Positions 22,498 through 32,946 of a stretch of 48,898 nucleotides of DNA are shown piece by piece. The stretch is from NCBI GenBank assembly GCA_030600585.1, contig JAUVLU010000018.1, forward strand, positions 1 through 48,898. Direction: 5' to 3'. This DNA comes from Candidatus Cloacimonadota bacterium. GTDB lineage: Bacteria > Cloacimonadota > Cloacimonadia > Cloacimonadales > TCS61. Both the position numbers and the translations under genes were made by a program. Below the pieces are notes generated by a model. The model was not told the origin of the DNA. It saw nothing but the letters and a program-made list of their open reading frames with translations, and ran no database searches. Each line of letters opens with the position of its first letter. Within the stretch, counting starts at the first letter, position 1.

Positions 22498-24584
22498 TGT
22501 TTGTTAACGATCAAAATGAAGTTTTAGAAACTAATGAAACTATCGAAAAAACAGAAGAAGGAAAATCTGAAGTAAAAGAAGAATCTAACGAAGAAAAGAA
22601 AGTTGAAGTAAAAGAGGAAGAAAAAAAAGGAAAAAAGAAAGAATCCGGTAAAGATGATTATAAAGAAGATATGGAATCTTTACTTGATGAACATTTCAAA
22701 AAATTTGAGCAGGGAAAAATCGTTGAAGGTATTGTAGTGAGTGTTGATGAACGCTCAGTTCTTGTCGATATCGGTTTCAAATCGGAAAGTGCGATATCTA
22801 TTCGCGAATTTTCAAATTCCAATTTACCGGAAGTAAACAGTAAAATTAAAGTTTATATTGATTCGGTTGAAGACGGTATTGGCAGACTTAGACTTTCCAA
22901 AAAGAAAGCAGATTTTTATCTGAATCTGGATAAACTTGAAAAGATCATGGAGGAAAATATCTCCGTTACCGGAACTCTCAGACGTCGTGTGAAAGGTGGT
23001 ATGATAATTGATATAGAAGACTTGGAAGCATTTTTGCCAGGATCACAAATATCCACAAAACCAATTCCGAATTTAGATCAATTCATCGGAAAAGAAACTG
23101 AATTTAAGATAATTAAAATTGATAAAGAACGCCGGAATATTATAGTTTCTAGAAAACAGGTTCTTATCGAAGAACAGCAATCACGTTTAGAAGGTCTTAA
23201 ACAAAACATTTCAGAAGATGCAGAACTTGACGGTGAAGTTAGAAATATTACTGATTACGGTGCTTTTATTGATCTGGGTGGAATCGATGGTTTGCTTCAT
23301 ATCACCGATATGAGTTGGGGACACATTAAACATCCTTCTGATATGTTGAATATCGGTGACAAAGTTAAAGTTAAAGTATTAAAATTTGATATAGAGAATG
23401 AAAAAGTTTCACTTGGTTTAAAACAACTGGTTCCACATCCGTGGGAAAATATTGAAACAAAATATCCTGAAGGAACAATTGTATCAGGTAAAATTGTAAA
23501 TATTACCAATTATGGTGCTTTTGTGGAACTTGAATCAGGTGTTGAAGGTCTTGTTCATGTTTCAGAGATGAGCTGGACAAAAAAGATAAAGCATCCAAAG
23601 CAAATGTTTAAAAAAGGAGATTCAATAAAGGCTATTGTTCTTTCTACTTCTAAAGAAGAGAGAAGAATTTCTCTCGGTGTTAAGCAGATGGAACCGAATC
23701 CATGGCTTACTATTGAAGATAGATATCCGGTTGGAACTAAGATCAAGGGTATTGTGAAGAGTATAACTCCATTTGGTGTCTTTATTGAGATCGAAAAAGA
23801 TATCGAAGGTTTGATCCATATTTCCGATATATCATGGACAAAACGAATTTATCATCCAAAAGAAGTTCTAAATAAAGGTGATGAACTTGATGTTAAAGTA
23901 CTTTCTATAGATAAAACTTTACACAGGATCGCGCTCGGCATTAAACAATTACACGTTGATCCTTGGGATAATCTTGATCAGAGACTTCCAATTAATACTG
24001 AAGTGAAAGCAAAAATTGTTAAGATAATTGCAAAAGGTGTTCTGGTTGATGTTTGTGTTGATGAAAACACCGTTGAAGGATTTATCCCTCTTTCACATTT
24101 GGCAATTCCCGGTCTTAAAAAAGCTGGAATGGCTTTTGAAATAGATGAAGAATTACCACTTAAAGTTATTGAACTTGATCTGGAAAACAGACGCTTGATC
24201 TTAAGTGTGAAAGCATATTTCTTTGCTCGAGATAAAGATGAGTTTAATGAATTTGTAGAAGAACACCAAAAAAGAGTAAATCAGAAATTTGAAAAGAGAA
24301 AGGCTTTCAAGGAAAATCTTGTGGAAGAAAAGAAAAAAATTAAACCTGAAGAACCTAAAAAAGAAAAACAAGAAACGGAAGAAGTTATAGAAGAAAAAAC
24401 AGAAGAAACAAAAACTGAAGCAGAATCTGAAAAGAAAATTGAAGAAGTAAAAAAAGCAGTTGAAGAAGAAAAGACTGTTGAAGAAGAAGCTGAAGTTAAA
24501 AAAGAAGAAGAGACAGAAGAAAAATCTGATGAAAAAGTTGAAGATGTAAAAGAAGTAGTAAAAGAAGAAAAGGAAGATGAATAA
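22494..24584 (+). CDS. rpsA: ribosomal protein S1, six S1 domains with long acidic/basic tails
   Basis: A 696-residue RNA-binding protein that helps the 30S subunit bind mRNA. Six S1 (OB) domains are visible at about 72-136, 154-222, 243-311, 327-397, 413-483 and 500-573; domains 3-5 have the strongest GAFVELE.G.EGLVH.SEMSW-type cores. The first ~60 residues and the last ~120 are Glu/Lys-rich low-complexity tails, longer than in E. coli S1. The ribosome site AAGGAGGAGGA is exceptionally strong; ATG 22494 or 22497 could be used, the second giving better spacing. The gene ends at a rho-independent terminator, closing the rseP-to-rpsA operon. Confidence 0.95.
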   Translation: MMFVNDQNEVLETNETIEKTEEGKSEVKEESNEEKKVEVKEEEKKGKKKESGKDDYKEDMESLLDEHFKKFEQGKIVEGIVVSVDERSVLVDIGFKSESAISIREFSNSNLPEVNSKIKVYIDSVEDGIGRLRLSKKKADFYLNLDKLEKIMEENISVTGTLRRRVKGGMIIDIEDLEAFLPGSQISTKPIPNLDQFIGKETEFKIIKIDKERRNIIVSRKQVLIEEQQSRLEGLKQNISEDAELDGEVRNITDYGAFIDLGGIDGLLHITDMSWGHIKHPSDMLNIGDKVKVKVLKFDIENEKVSLGLKQLVPHPWENIETKYPEGTIVSGKIVNITNYGAFVELESGVEGLVHVSEMSWTKKIKHPKQMFKKGDSIKAIVLSTSKEERRISLGVKQMEPNPWLTIEDRYPVGTKIKGIVKSITPFGVFIEIEKDIEGLIHISDISWTKRIYHPKEVLNKGDELDVKVLSIDKTLHRIALGIKQLHVDPWDNLDQRLPINTEVKAKIVKIIAKGVLVDVCVDENTVEGFIPLSHLAIPGLKKAGMAFEIDEELPLKVIELDLENRRLILSVKAYFFARDKDEFNEFVEEHQKRVNQKFEKRKAFKENLVEEKKKIKPEEPKKEKQETEEVIEEKTEETKTEAESEKKIEEVKKAVEEEKTVEEEAEVKKEEETEEKSDEKVEDVKEVVKEEKEDE

Positions 24585-24622
24585 CAACACTGTTATTTTC
24601 CTGAAATAAACAATAAAAGATA

Positions 24623-24650
24623 GACCGGTATAAGCCGGTCTTCTTTTTTA
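24623..24650 (+). terminator. rho-independent terminator after rpsA
   Basis: Stem GACCGG/CCGGTC with a 6-nt loop (TATAAG), followed by TTCTTTTTT. Confidence 0.85.
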
Positions 24651-24667
24651 TCAGGAAGGAGGCTTGT

Positions 24668-25171
24668 ATGGCTGAACAAAAAGGCTCATTTTACAAAATA
24701 AATGAACAAATATTTCTGATCGGGTTTATGGGAGTTGGAAAAACTTATCTGGGTCAAAAATTAGCTGAAAGATTAAATCTGGATTTTCATGATCTCGATC
24801 GTGAAATTGAAAAATCAGCAGAACTCGATGTTAATGATATTTTCAAACTTAAAGGTGAGAAAACCTTTCGTGAACTGGAATCTGGAGTATTAAAAAATTG
24901 GAATAAACCCGGGATAATTTCAACAGGCGGCGGAATAGTAGAATTGAAGGAAAATAGGAATATTATCAAAACAAAAAAAACTATCTGGCTAAATCCTTCC
25001 TGGCAAATAATCAGATCAAGAATTCTTAACTCTTACAGACCTCTTGTGCTTGAACGAAGCGAAGATGAACTTTATAAATTGTGGGATCAGCGGAAAGAAC
25101 TTTATAGACAATGTGCAGATATTGAATTTACAAAAAGCAGTTTAGATGATCTATTAAAATTATTGAGTTAA
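24668..25171 (+). CDS. aroK: shikimate kinase
   Basis: A 167-residue kinase that makes shikimate-3-phosphate in chorismate biosynthesis. The Walker A motif is GFMGVGKT (~19-26), the Mg/shikimate motif is FHDLDREIE (~40-48), the second shikimate-binding region is TFRELE, and STGGGIVE is the Gly-rich third. The LID region carries R in SYRPLVLER. About 13 residues precede the usual start of the fold. The ATG has AAGGAGG seven nt upstream and lies after the rpsA terminator, so it probably has its own transcript or read-through. Confidence 0.95.
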   Translation: MAEQKGSFYKINEQIFLIGFMGVGKTYLGQKLAERLNLDFHDLDREIEKSAELDVNDIFKLKGEKTFRELESGVLKNWNKPGIISTGGGIVELKENRNIIKTKKTIWLNPSWQIIRSRILNSYRPLVLERSEDELYKLWDQRKELYRQCADIEFTKSSLDDLLKLLS

Positions 25172-25183
25172 ATGTATCTATGA

Positions 25184-25219
25184 AAAAAGCCCGGTTGGCA
25201 ATTGCCGAACTGGGCTTTT
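25184..25219. terminator. bidirectional terminator between aroK and protease gene
   Basis: Long near-perfect hairpin with arms AAAAGCCCGGTT and AACTGGGCTTTT (one G-T pair) and a palindromic inner GGCAATTGCC. It sits between convergent genes. A near-identical copy is at 32896-32931. Confidence 0.85.
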
Positions 25220-25246
25220 ACATTTAACTCTACTATTCTTCGTAGT

Positions 25247-25265
25247 GGTAGATCATTGATCTACC
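25247..25265. repeat. palindrome GGTAGATC-ATT-GATCTACC
   Basis: Perfect 8-bp arms with a 3-nt loop; identical copy at 32947-32965. A second small one, GACGT-GCA-ACGTC, follows at 25273-25285. Confidence 0.8.
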
Positions 25266-25269
25266 TTTT

Positions 25270-25577
25270 ATAGACGTGCAACGTCAATGTACATTATTTT
25301 AATAGGATCATTTTCTTAATACTGGTGTAATCACCGTCATCGTCGGCTGCATCAAATCTACTGAAATAAACCCCACTCGATACACTTTTACCATTATCAT
25401 CTTTTCCGTTCCAAACTATAGAATGCCATCCTGCCAACATATTGTCTTTAACCAGTGTTTTCACTTTCTGACCACGAATATTGTAAATGCTAAGCGATAC
25501 TTTAGAATCAGCTTTTAAACTGAACTTGATATTGGTTGTTGGATTAAATGGATTCGGGTAATTACCGGTGAGTTCTG
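25270..25577 (+). repeat. 308-bp repeat, copy 1 (end of one C25 gene)
   Basis: Aligns without gaps to 33032-33339 and covers the last ~95 codons plus 24 bp downstream of two C25 protease genes. Differences are scattered single bases. Confidence 0.85.
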
Positions 25578-28500
25578 TTCTAACGGGGATCAATATATCA
25601 TTAGTTGTACTTCCTGGTTCCAGAACAAAGTCGATATTTTCTGTTGTAGAATTTTCCAAAACTTCTACATCTACGGCAGTTTGTGTAATGTAGTCTTCCA
25701 AAGAAGCAGTTACATTGTATGTCCCCGGTACAACTTCCAGTGTGTAATTTCCTGATGCATCAGGATTGGTTGTAATACCACCGGCATTAACTATAACATC
25801 TAATATGTTACCGGTACCACCATTTAAACTTACATTACCTTCAATATACCCTAGGATTGGTGGACCGCCGCCGAGAATTATATCATCAATATAGTAATAA
25901 TCCAAATTATAGCTGTTACCGTCAAAGAAGAATGCAATTTGGAATGTAGGTGAGCCAACATCTGAAGTTTCAACTGTGAATTCCAATATTTCCGGTCCAA
26001 TATTTCCGGTTGGGAATACTTCATAAACAGTATTCCATGTGCTGCCGCCATCAGAAGTTGTTTTTACACCAATTGAATAACCATTACCACTCCAATCATT
26101 GAGGAAATGTTTATAGGTAAGTGCCAGGCTGGCAGATCCGGTTGTATTGATCACAGGTGAAGTAAGAGCAGATTCGCCAATAAATGATGGAGACCAACTA
26201 AATTTAGATTCAGGTGCAGAACCACCGGCATTTGCTGTCCCAGATGAAGACCAGTTACCAGGATTGGATCCGCTTATACTCCAGTCGGTTGGAGGATAGG
26301 TGCCACCGTCAAAATATTCCTCGATCAGATAATCGCCTATTTGAACATCAAAAGATCCTGATCCGGTAACTCCGCCATCGGATGAAATAGCCACATTGAA
26401 TATTGCCATATGTGCCTGAGGTGTGCTGGGACTGGAAGTCGCATTGAAAGATCCTTCGGAACTTTCGCCTAAAGCAATATCTCCATAATCAGCCTGATTT
26501 GAGTTTATTGTAATATATTGGTCAGCAGTAAGTAATTCACCAATCACATTAAAGGCATCTGAACTACCATTATTTTCCACCGTAATGAATATATCAACAG
26601 TTTCACCGGCATCCCAGAAATAATCACCATTACCCTGAGCAGTATCATCGATCAGGTAATTTCCAATTTCCATAACAGGTGCATGAGCATTGATAATAAA
26701 TGTACTGACCCATGTATAAGTAGCATCCGTAGTTTCCAACGTAAAGAAAATTCCATGACCATCAGGAACATTGCCACTGACTTCAAAGGCAAATGCACCA
26801 TTCTGCGTTACTGTTTGTCCCGCTGGAATATTTCCAAAATTCTGGCTGTCATCAAGGATGGTTACATATTGATCGGTAGTAGAAAGAGTAGCGTCCACAT
26901 TATCTGCCTGCACGGTTCCCACGTTACTCAGAGTAATATCAAGAAGTACGGATTCACCATAATCGAGCAGGTTATTATTATTCCCATTAGAATCGTCTAT
27001 AATGCAGCTATCAAATATTACATAAGGACCGTCCGAAGGAACTACTGCAACATTATCATCGTAAATTGTTTCCGTATTGAAACCGGTAACGACCATTGTG
27101 CATATTCCTGCTGTTAGATCATGAGAAATGGTTACATTTCCATTACTATCAGAAATTCCGGAAAAAACTTCACCATCTTGTGAAAGAGCCACCATAGCAC
27201 CTTCTACCGGAGTCCCACCTGATGTTATAGTTGTAGTAAAATCTATTCCCATTAAAACTGCAGTATTAGAAAGTAAAAGTTCTTGTGGAGTATCTGTTCT
27301 TACTTGAAGAGCTGCATCACCGAATATTGTCCAATGCTGCATTTCATCTAAACCAGTGCTATAATCTTCTACAACCATAAGTATAGATCCATTAAGACAT
27401 ACTGCACCGTATGTTGTTTTTTGAACGTCGGTAGTTATACCGTTTTGGCCAGGATGCGCTGCATAATCATATCCGCCGATAAGAAGATCGTTGATATAAT
27501 CCTGCCCTCTCATGGGAGGATCCCACGACTGATTGATCGTGGAAGCATACATTCCCACCGCACCGCCACCGGATTTATGCAGCCATGCTTCTGCAAAACA
27601 TTCTGTGCTTTGGAAATTTCCATTCACACAGGCTACAGAAATAATAAATGGAAGTTTGTCTCCATTTGAAAGATTATTTACAGAAGTATTATTAAAACCT
27701 GATGTTACCCAACTGGTTGTTGAACCATGACCACAATAATTAATTATAGTAAGTCCGTCATTTACAGGTCCGGAAACTAAAGCTTGTGAAGGATATTGAT
27801 ATGCTTCCGCTACTTCAGTATATGTGAATGGTAGAAGTTTGTCATCTTTGATCACATCGATATGAACATAATCAAGTTCACCATCATCTCCAGGACCTCC
27901 ACTGGAACCGATTCCCAAGCCTTTGCTATACCAATCACCACCAATTTCGGGAGTCTTCTCATAACCTATTGCTTTATTTACCTGAGTGGTAACCTGATCG
28001 GCATTACCAGCAGAGAATCTTCCGACAATAAGATCAGGATAAGCGTCTCCACCTACAACGCAACCCAGATTCGGATCGGCTGCTGCCCCGCCACTGGTAG
28101 TTCCTTGAATATCTGCCCAGTCTCCAACAAGCTGTACATAAAGAATATCATTATGACTTGCATATTGAGAGCTTACAAGAGATGTTACATTTGTTCCGGT
28201 AGTTACTTCTTCTACATAAACAATGAATCCTTTTTCTCTTTTCCATTCGATGTAAGGAAGAATGGCAGCGGCATCACGAGGTGTGTGAATAACCAAGATA
28301 GAACCGAATTCATCTAATTCATGTTCAAAACGGGTTTCAGTGTAATTAATAAAAACAGTTCTATAAAGCGAGTTCATTGCCTTGGTTATGCGTTGCGGTG
28401 CATTATAAATTGGATTTACAGGAGTTGAATTATTTTCAGTAAGCTTTACGGTAATATTCTCATATACTCTTAATGTATTTTTTTCTGCATTGTATTGGAA

Positions 28501-29001
28501 AGGATATACATAAACTATTGTTCCTCTGACATCACGAATGATGAAAGGTTCCATTGCCTCTGCAATATTTTCCGGATAGAATTTATCAACAAGCGATTCA
28601 TTCGCAATTTCATAAGGGATCGAAGATGGATCCTGATCACGGTAGATAGTTCCGCGAGAAGGCAGGAGCGGATATCTCAACTGATATTCAACATAATCAT
28701 TCACTATAATTTCTGTTGTTATATTCCTTGTATTTGATAATTGTATTGCTGCGTGAATGAAAGGAAGTTCGGCAAATCCCTTCTTCTTTGTTGTTACGCT
28801 GTTTTCAAAATTGATTGTAGAATAAGTTACGCCATTTTTTGTAATTTGTTCTACTTTGTAATTATTGAGATCGAAATCTAAGTTGATCTCAGAATTCATC
28901 GGCTGTGAAAAGTTTACATTATATCCGCTCGCTGCGAATAATAATGTACTGCTCAGAGTTAAAATTAATATTAGAGTAATATTGAATTTACTATTTTTCA
29001 T
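25294..29001 (-). CDS. gingipain-like C25 cysteine protease, T9SS cargo (paralogue A)
   Basis: A 1235-residue secreted protease. A signal peptide (to ~residue 24) and a propeptide-like region (~30-200) precede the C25 catalytic domain (~230-560), which carries the dyad: His in INYCGHGSTTSW (~H425) and Cys in ISVACVNG (~C458). Then come an Ig-like region, two CARDB-like repeats (NGNNNNLLDYGESV, GNGDYFWDAGETV), a cleaved-adhesin-like jelly-roll (~920-1060), a carboxypeptidase-regulatory-like domain (YIEGNVSLNGGTGNI...) and a T9SS sorting domain ending MILLK. It should be cell-surface attached or released, and degrade extracellular protein. I start at ATG 28999-29001, with GGAGGG four nt before it. 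It follows paralogue B by 15 nt, so the two form an operon. Confidence 0.85.
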   Translation of the reverse strand: MKNSKFNITLILILTLSSTLLFAASGYNVNFSQPMNSEINLDFDLNNYKVEQITKNGVTYSTINFENSVTTKKKGFAELPFIHAAIQLSNTRNITTEIIVNDYVEYQLRYPLLPSRGTIYRDQDPSSIPYEIANESLVDKFYPENIAEAMEPFIIRDVRGTIVYVYPFQYNAEKNTLRVYENITVKLTENNSTPVNPIYNAPQRITKAMNSLYRTVFINYTETRFEHELDEFGSILVIHTPRDAAAILPYIEWKREKGFIVYVEEVTTGTNVTSLVSSQYASHNDILYVQLVGDWADIQGTTSGGAAADPNLGCVVGGDAYPDLIVGRFSAGNADQVTTQVNKAIGYEKTPEIGGDWYSKGLGIGSSGGPGDDGELDYVHIDVIKDDKLLPFTYTEVAEAYQYPSQALVSGPVNDGLTIINYCGHGSTTSWVTSGFNNTSVNNLSNGDKLPFIISVACVNGNFQSTECFAEAWLHKSGGGAVGMYASTINQSWDPPMRGQDYINDLLIGGYDYAAHPGQNGITTDVQKTTYGAVCLNGSILMVVEDYSTGLDEMQHWTIFGDAALQVRTDTPQELLLSNTAVLMGIDFTTTITSGGTPVEGAMVALSQDGEVFSGISDSNGNVTISHDLTAGICTMVVTGFNTETIYDDNVAVVPSDGPYVIFDSCIIDDSNGNNNNLLDYGESVLLDITLSNVGTVQADNVDATLSTTDQYVTILDDSQNFGNIPAGQTVTQNGAFAFEVSGNVPDGHGIFFTLETTDATYTWVSTFIINAHAPVMEIGNYLIDDTAQGNGDYFWDAGETVDIFITVENNGSSDAFNVIGELLTADQYITINSNQADYGDIALGESSEGSFNATSSPSTPQAHMAIFNVAISSDGGVTGSGSFDVQIGDYLIEEYFDGGTYPPTDWSISGSNPGNWSSSGTANAGGSAPESKFSWSPSFIGESALTSPVINTTGSASLALTYKHFLNDWSGNGYSIGVKTTSDGGSTWNTVYEVFPTGNIGPEILEFTVETSDVGSPTFQIAFFFDGNSYNLDYYYIDDIILGGGPPILGYIEGNVSLNGGTGNILDVIVNAGGITTNPDASGNYTLEVVPGTYNVTASLEDYITQTAVDVEVLENSTTENIDFVLEPGSTTNDILIPVRTELTGNYPNPFNPTTNIKFSLKADSKVSLSIYNIRGQKVKTLVKDNMLAGWHSIVWNGKDDNGKSVSSGVYFSRFDAADDDGDYTSIKKMILLK

Positions 29002-29016
29002 AATTCCCTCCATGGT

Positions 29017-32000
29017 TTATTTCAATAGTATTACTTTTTTTACGCTGGTGTATTTATCACCGTTATTTCTATCAGAGGTATCAAATCTGGAAAAATAAAC
29101 TCCACTCGATACACTTTTACCGGATTCATCTTTTCCATTCCAAATAACAGAATGATATCCTGCCGGCATACTATCCTCAACCAGTGTTTTCACTTTCTGT
29201 CCTCGGATATTGTAAATGCTGAGGGATACTTTGGAATCAGTTTTTAAACTGAATTGAATATTTGTTGTAGGATTAAACGGATTCGGGTAGTTGCCGGTTA
29301 ATTCTGTTGCAGTTGGCAGATTACCATTTACTCCGGTAGCTGTTACAGTAAGATTAACTGGTACTGTTGTCTCTTCACCAAGCCCGTCTTCAATCAACAT
29401 AGAACTTGTATATTGTCCTGCCTCAAGTCCGTTAGTATCAAAACTTAATGTTATCTCATCCATCTCACCGGAAGTTAAACTGCCGTTTGCAGGATCTACT
29501 TCCAACCACTCAGGTGAATCGGTTAAAGTGATAGTGTAATTTAATATTTCACCACCAATATTTGTGAGTTCTACTATCTCTTCACCTGTTTGATTTATAC
29601 CTAATTCTTTATTTACAATAGTTGGATCAACATTAATAATTGGAGGTGAAGCTATTTCAAGAGGTGGGAAAATTATATAATCAACCCAACCGCAGTCGCT
29701 GCCGCTACTCACATAACCATCTTTGTAATATTCCCACTCAAAAGTATGAACACCAGCAGAAACAGTATAAGAATTTTCGCTCCAGGCTACTTCTCCATCC
29801 CATCTTCCTTGTTCAATTCCATCGATGAGGAAATGTAAATAATCATAATCGTTATTTGGATCATCTTCGCAGGAAACTCTTTTCCAAAAACTAATATCTC
29901 CATTAGAGATGACGTCTACTTCAATAATTAACGAAGATGTTTGCCACGAACCAATATTACCGGATTTTGTTCCGAATAAACCTTCATGAGCTTCATCGGA
30001 TATTGTCCAGTCAGCGTTTCCATCAAACTCCCATGGGAATGCTGTGAAATCACCGCTTTCAAAATCTTCTACAATTATTCCAACTGATTTTGAGAAAGAA
30101 GTGCTAAAACTATAGGAACCTGCAACGATATATAATTCGAAAGTTACATTTGTCTCAAATGGTATTGTTGGATCGGCAAATATCTCAAAAACCGCATTGG
30201 TATTATTCTGTGCAGCGATCTGACCGACATCGATAAGATCGTTTTCAATTGTTATATCAGTGTTGTCACAAGTAAGATGAACAAAGGTTGTTGGGGAATC
30301 TGCATGACCGATATTCTCTACAGAGATAATAAGATCAACATCTTCTCCCGGATCAATGATACCATTGTTGTTGCCGGCAACATCACTGATAATAAATGAA
30401 TCTGAGAATAACTCAGGAGCATTAACTGTCATATTAAAAGTAGATGGCCAGTCATCCTGATCTACACCGGAAGCTACGATCGTGAACATTACATTATGTT
30501 GATCCGGTACATTATTTGCAATATCCATTGCAAATGCATCAGAAACAGATACAATTTGTTGAGCTGCCATATCACCAAAAGTATTGTTATCCATTGTAAT
30601 GGTAATATAATCATCTTCAGTTGAAAGAACAGCAGTTACTCCATTCGCTGTTACAGTCCCTACATTTTGAAGAGACATATCAAATGTAATACTTTCATCA
30701 AAATCAGGCAGTGAATTTCCATTTCCTAATGGATCATTAACACTATATGATTCAAAAATAACATATGGTTCATCAGAAATAACAAGTAATTCAGATTCAA
30801 ATCGATTTTTATTATGCGCAATAATTGAAACTGAAATTACTTCAGGAGTTGTTACAGATTCAAAAAACTCAATAGTTGCATTTCCGCCGGCATCAGCAAT
30901 ACCGTTTCCAATGAGTTCTCCGTTTTGAATAAGTCCGATACGCGCATAAGGTGCGTCAGTTTGGAAATTGATCTCTGTTGTTCCCATTGGAATGCTATCT
31001 TGGAATGTGACTGTAATATCTTCGGGAATTGCAGTCCAAACATCCAGAGACGGATCTCCAAATAAAGTTAGTTCATAATAAACCCATCTGATGTTGCTGT
31101 TTGAACACTGAGCTGCGTTATCTTCTTTAGAATCTGCATTCATTTGTCCAACTTGTGTTATATCTTCTCCGAATAATGCATCGAAGAATTCTCTATCCAT
31201 TAATTGAGAACTGGAATTTGTTCCGCCCGGCATATACCAGCCATAACGTGTGTTCCCAATAAAAGCAACACAACCGTTTTCGATAGTAGTAAATTTTTCT
31301 GCAATACAATTCTGCTCAAATGCTGCAGGCAGACAACCTTGAGTGTAAATGATAAAATAACTATGGTTTACACCGTTTACGGTAATGTTGGTGTTAGTTA
31401 CAGAATAATTGTATAACCTCATATTATAATCGACATTTGAATGACCTAAATGATTGAGAAGATTAATTCCACTGTTCATTTTAGCAAGAAGTTGATTAAC
31501 GTTCCAGTAACTATCCATGTCGTAAAGAGTTTCATTGGTGAAATTTGCAGGAAGTCCGGCAGTTGTATAGCCATTATAATAGCCGCCATTAACGATTTCA
31601 TTTTTATAAACTCCACCATTGGTTTGAGGAGCATTATTTAGTTCTTCGCCAACCATTAAAGATTTTTCCAGATCGGCAATAACGGGATTGTCCTGATACA
31701 TCATTTGCTTATTGAAAGCAGCGGAGAATTCAGCGGAGTTTCCTGCTGATATCCTTCCAATATAAACTTCACTGTAATAATCAGCTTCGGAATGTTCACC
31801 CCATTTATTGTCTCCATTCGTGTTCCAATCGGGTCCTGCGCCGGCACCGATTCTATCTAAACCGGAAAAGTAAAGATCGGAAGGAATATTGTAATCTTCC
31901 GTGCCATAAGAATTAACCCAGAAGCCTCTATAAGGAACTATAGCTGTATCTCCACCGAGAAGGATATACTCAGCTCCCAGAGTTGTATATGCATCAATAA

Positions 32001-32817
32001 TAAAATTTCTTACCTTTTCACTATTATCTGCTCCAGTGTATTCAGTATAGATTTCGTTAGTTGTTTTTAAGAATACACTATATCCCTGCCCAATCTTGAA
32101 TTCAACAAAATCAGCAAAATCGGATTCATAAGTAGAGTTTGTAATTATAACATAATCATAAGTGATTTCACGATTTTTGCCGGAAGCAGGATAAGATGAA
32201 ATTTCTTCCGGATTGCAAACAAGCTGCTTAACTCTTGCTTTAGTTGTGGCATCATCACGATAGAATTTTTGGAAAGAAGAAGTTGCTTGTGGTGTCTGTT
32301 TTGTCTCAATAGAAATAGTGATAGAACTATGATAAAGCAACTCTTTGGTTACCGGATTATATTGTACCGGAAAAATATTTAGAAGTGCTATCGAGTGTCC
32401 ACGAAGATATTGTGTTGTAACTTCAGAAACCAACTCAGCAGGATAAAACTCATTCTTGGAATATATCTCGTTAGCAGGTTCTACAAATGAAACTTCACCT
32501 TCATAACTTATTGGATATGGTTTCTGGCGTGGATAAACATTAAAGACACCTGTTACAGACTCAGCATTTTTATAGCTTATTTTCACACTTACCGCTTCTT
32601 CTCCTGCGGGAATGATAAGCTGAACGGGTAAAATAGGAACTTCCGGATGTCCCGGCTCATAATTGTAGGATAGTCCGTCAATTGCGATCCTGTCATAATT
32701 ATCAATTCGTTTAATTGTTGGTTCATTAAATGTAAATTCTTTATTTATAACAGCTGCAGAAAGAACCGCACTCATAATTATTAAACTTACTAAAATAAAT
32801 ATAAATCTCTTTTTCAT
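29017..32817 (-). CDS. gingipain-like C25 cysteine protease, T9SS cargo (paralogue B)
   Basis: A 1266-residue secreted protease, more divergent than the other two. Signal peptide residues 1-21; propeptide-like region to ~200; C25 domain ~215-600 with the dyad in LLNHLGHSNVDY (H459) and YTQGCLPAAFE (C495). Ig- and CARDB-like repeats follow (GNGNSLPDFDESI, GNNNGIIDPGEDV), then a MAM-like jelly-roll with WKRVSCEDDP and WEYYKDGYVSSGSDCGWVDYI (~1040-1080), an Ig-like BACON-type domain with NTGEEIVELTNIGGEILNY-like text, and a sorting domain ending VILLK. AAGGAG lies nine nt before the ATG. The product probably shares substrates with its neighbours. Confidence 0.85.
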   Translation of the reverse strand: MKKRFIFILVSLIIMSAVLSAAVINKEFTFNEPTIKRIDNYDRIAIDGLSYNYEPGHPEVPILPVQLIIPAGEEAVSVKISYKNAESVTGVFNVYPRQKPYPISYEGEVSFVEPANEIYSKNEFYPAELVSEVTTQYLRGHSIALLNIFPVQYNPVTKELLYHSSITISIETKQTPQATSSFQKFYRDDATTKARVKQLVCNPEEISSYPASGKNREITYDYVIITNSTYESDFADFVEFKIGQGYSVFLKTTNEIYTEYTGADNSEKVRNFIIDAYTTLGAEYILLGGDTAIVPYRGFWVNSYGTEDYNIPSDLYFSGLDRIGAGAGPDWNTNGDNKWGEHSEADYYSEVYIGRISAGNSAEFSAAFNKQMMYQDNPVIADLEKSLMVGEELNNAPQTNGGVYKNEIVNGGYYNGYTTAGLPANFTNETLYDMDSYWNVNQLLAKMNSGINLLNHLGHSNVDYNMRLYNYSVTNTNITVNGVNHSYFIIYTQGCLPAAFEQNCIAEKFTTIENGCVAFIGNTRYGWYMPGGTNSSSQLMDREFFDALFGEDITQVGQMNADSKEDNAAQCSNSNIRWVYYELTLFGDPSLDVWTAIPEDITVTFQDSIPMGTTEINFQTDAPYARIGLIQNGELIGNGIADAGGNATIEFFESVTTPEVISVSIIAHNKNRFESELLVISDEPYVIFESYSVNDPLGNGNSLPDFDESITFDMSLQNVGTVTANGVTAVLSTEDDYITITMDNNTFGDMAAQQIVSVSDAFAMDIANNVPDQHNVMFTIVASGVDQDDWPSTFNMTVNAPELFSDSFIISDVAGNNNGIIDPGEDVDLIISVENIGHADSPTTFVHLTCDNTDITIENDLIDVGQIAAQNNTNAVFEIFADPTIPFETNVTFELYIVAGSYSFSTSFSKSVGIIVEDFESGDFTAFPWEFDGNADWTISDEAHEGLFGTKSGNIGSWQTSSLIIEVDVISNGDISFWKRVSCEDDPNNDYDYLHFLIDGIEQGRWDGEVAWSENSYTVSAGVHTFEWEYYKDGYVSSGSDCGWVDYIIFPPLEIASPPIINVDPTIVNKELGINQTGEEIVELTNIGGEILNYTITLTDSPEWLEVDPANGSLTSGEMDEITLSFDTNGLEAGQYTSSMLIEDGLGEETTVPVNLTVTATGVNGNLPTATELTGNYPNPFNPTTNIQFSLKTDSKVSLSIYNIRGQKVKTLVEDSMPAGYHSVIWNGKDESGKSVSSGVYFSRFDTSDRNNGDKYTSVKKVILLK

Positions 32818-32842
32818 TTGAATTAACTCCTTTTATAAATTA

Positions 32843-32875
32843 TTTTAAAATATAAATGCAATAACGGTTCCAAAA
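32843..32875 (-). promoter_or_regulatory. putative promoter of C25 paralogue B operon
   Basis: Read on the minus strand: TTGGAA, 17 nt, then TATTTT-like, with TTATTGCAT between. The upstream region of paralogue C has the same arrangement at 36826-36858. Element boundaries are inferred from this pair alone. Confidence 0.4.
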
Positions 32876-32895
32876 GTAAAATTTAATGTGCTTTA

Positions 32896-32931
32896 AAAAG
32901 CCCAGTTCAGCAATTGCCGAACTGGGCTTTT
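32896..32931. terminator. terminator downstream of C25 paralogue C
   Basis: Arms AAAAGCCCAGTTC and GAACTGGGCTTTT are perfectly complementary around GCAATTGC. It is a near copy of 25184-25219 and lies 125 bp past the stop of paralogue C. Confidence 0.8.
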
Positions 32932-32946
32932 ACTATTCTTCGTAGT

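Noticed and set aside
24201-24590. Open minus-strand frame encoding a Phe-rich protein
   Set aside because: It is the mirror image of the Glu/Lys-rich tail codons of rpsA; no ribosome site, extreme composition.
26683-28737. Several plus-strand frames within the C25 genes
   Set aside because: Antisense shadows of long beta-rich genes, rich in Ile, Ser and Cys, without start signals.
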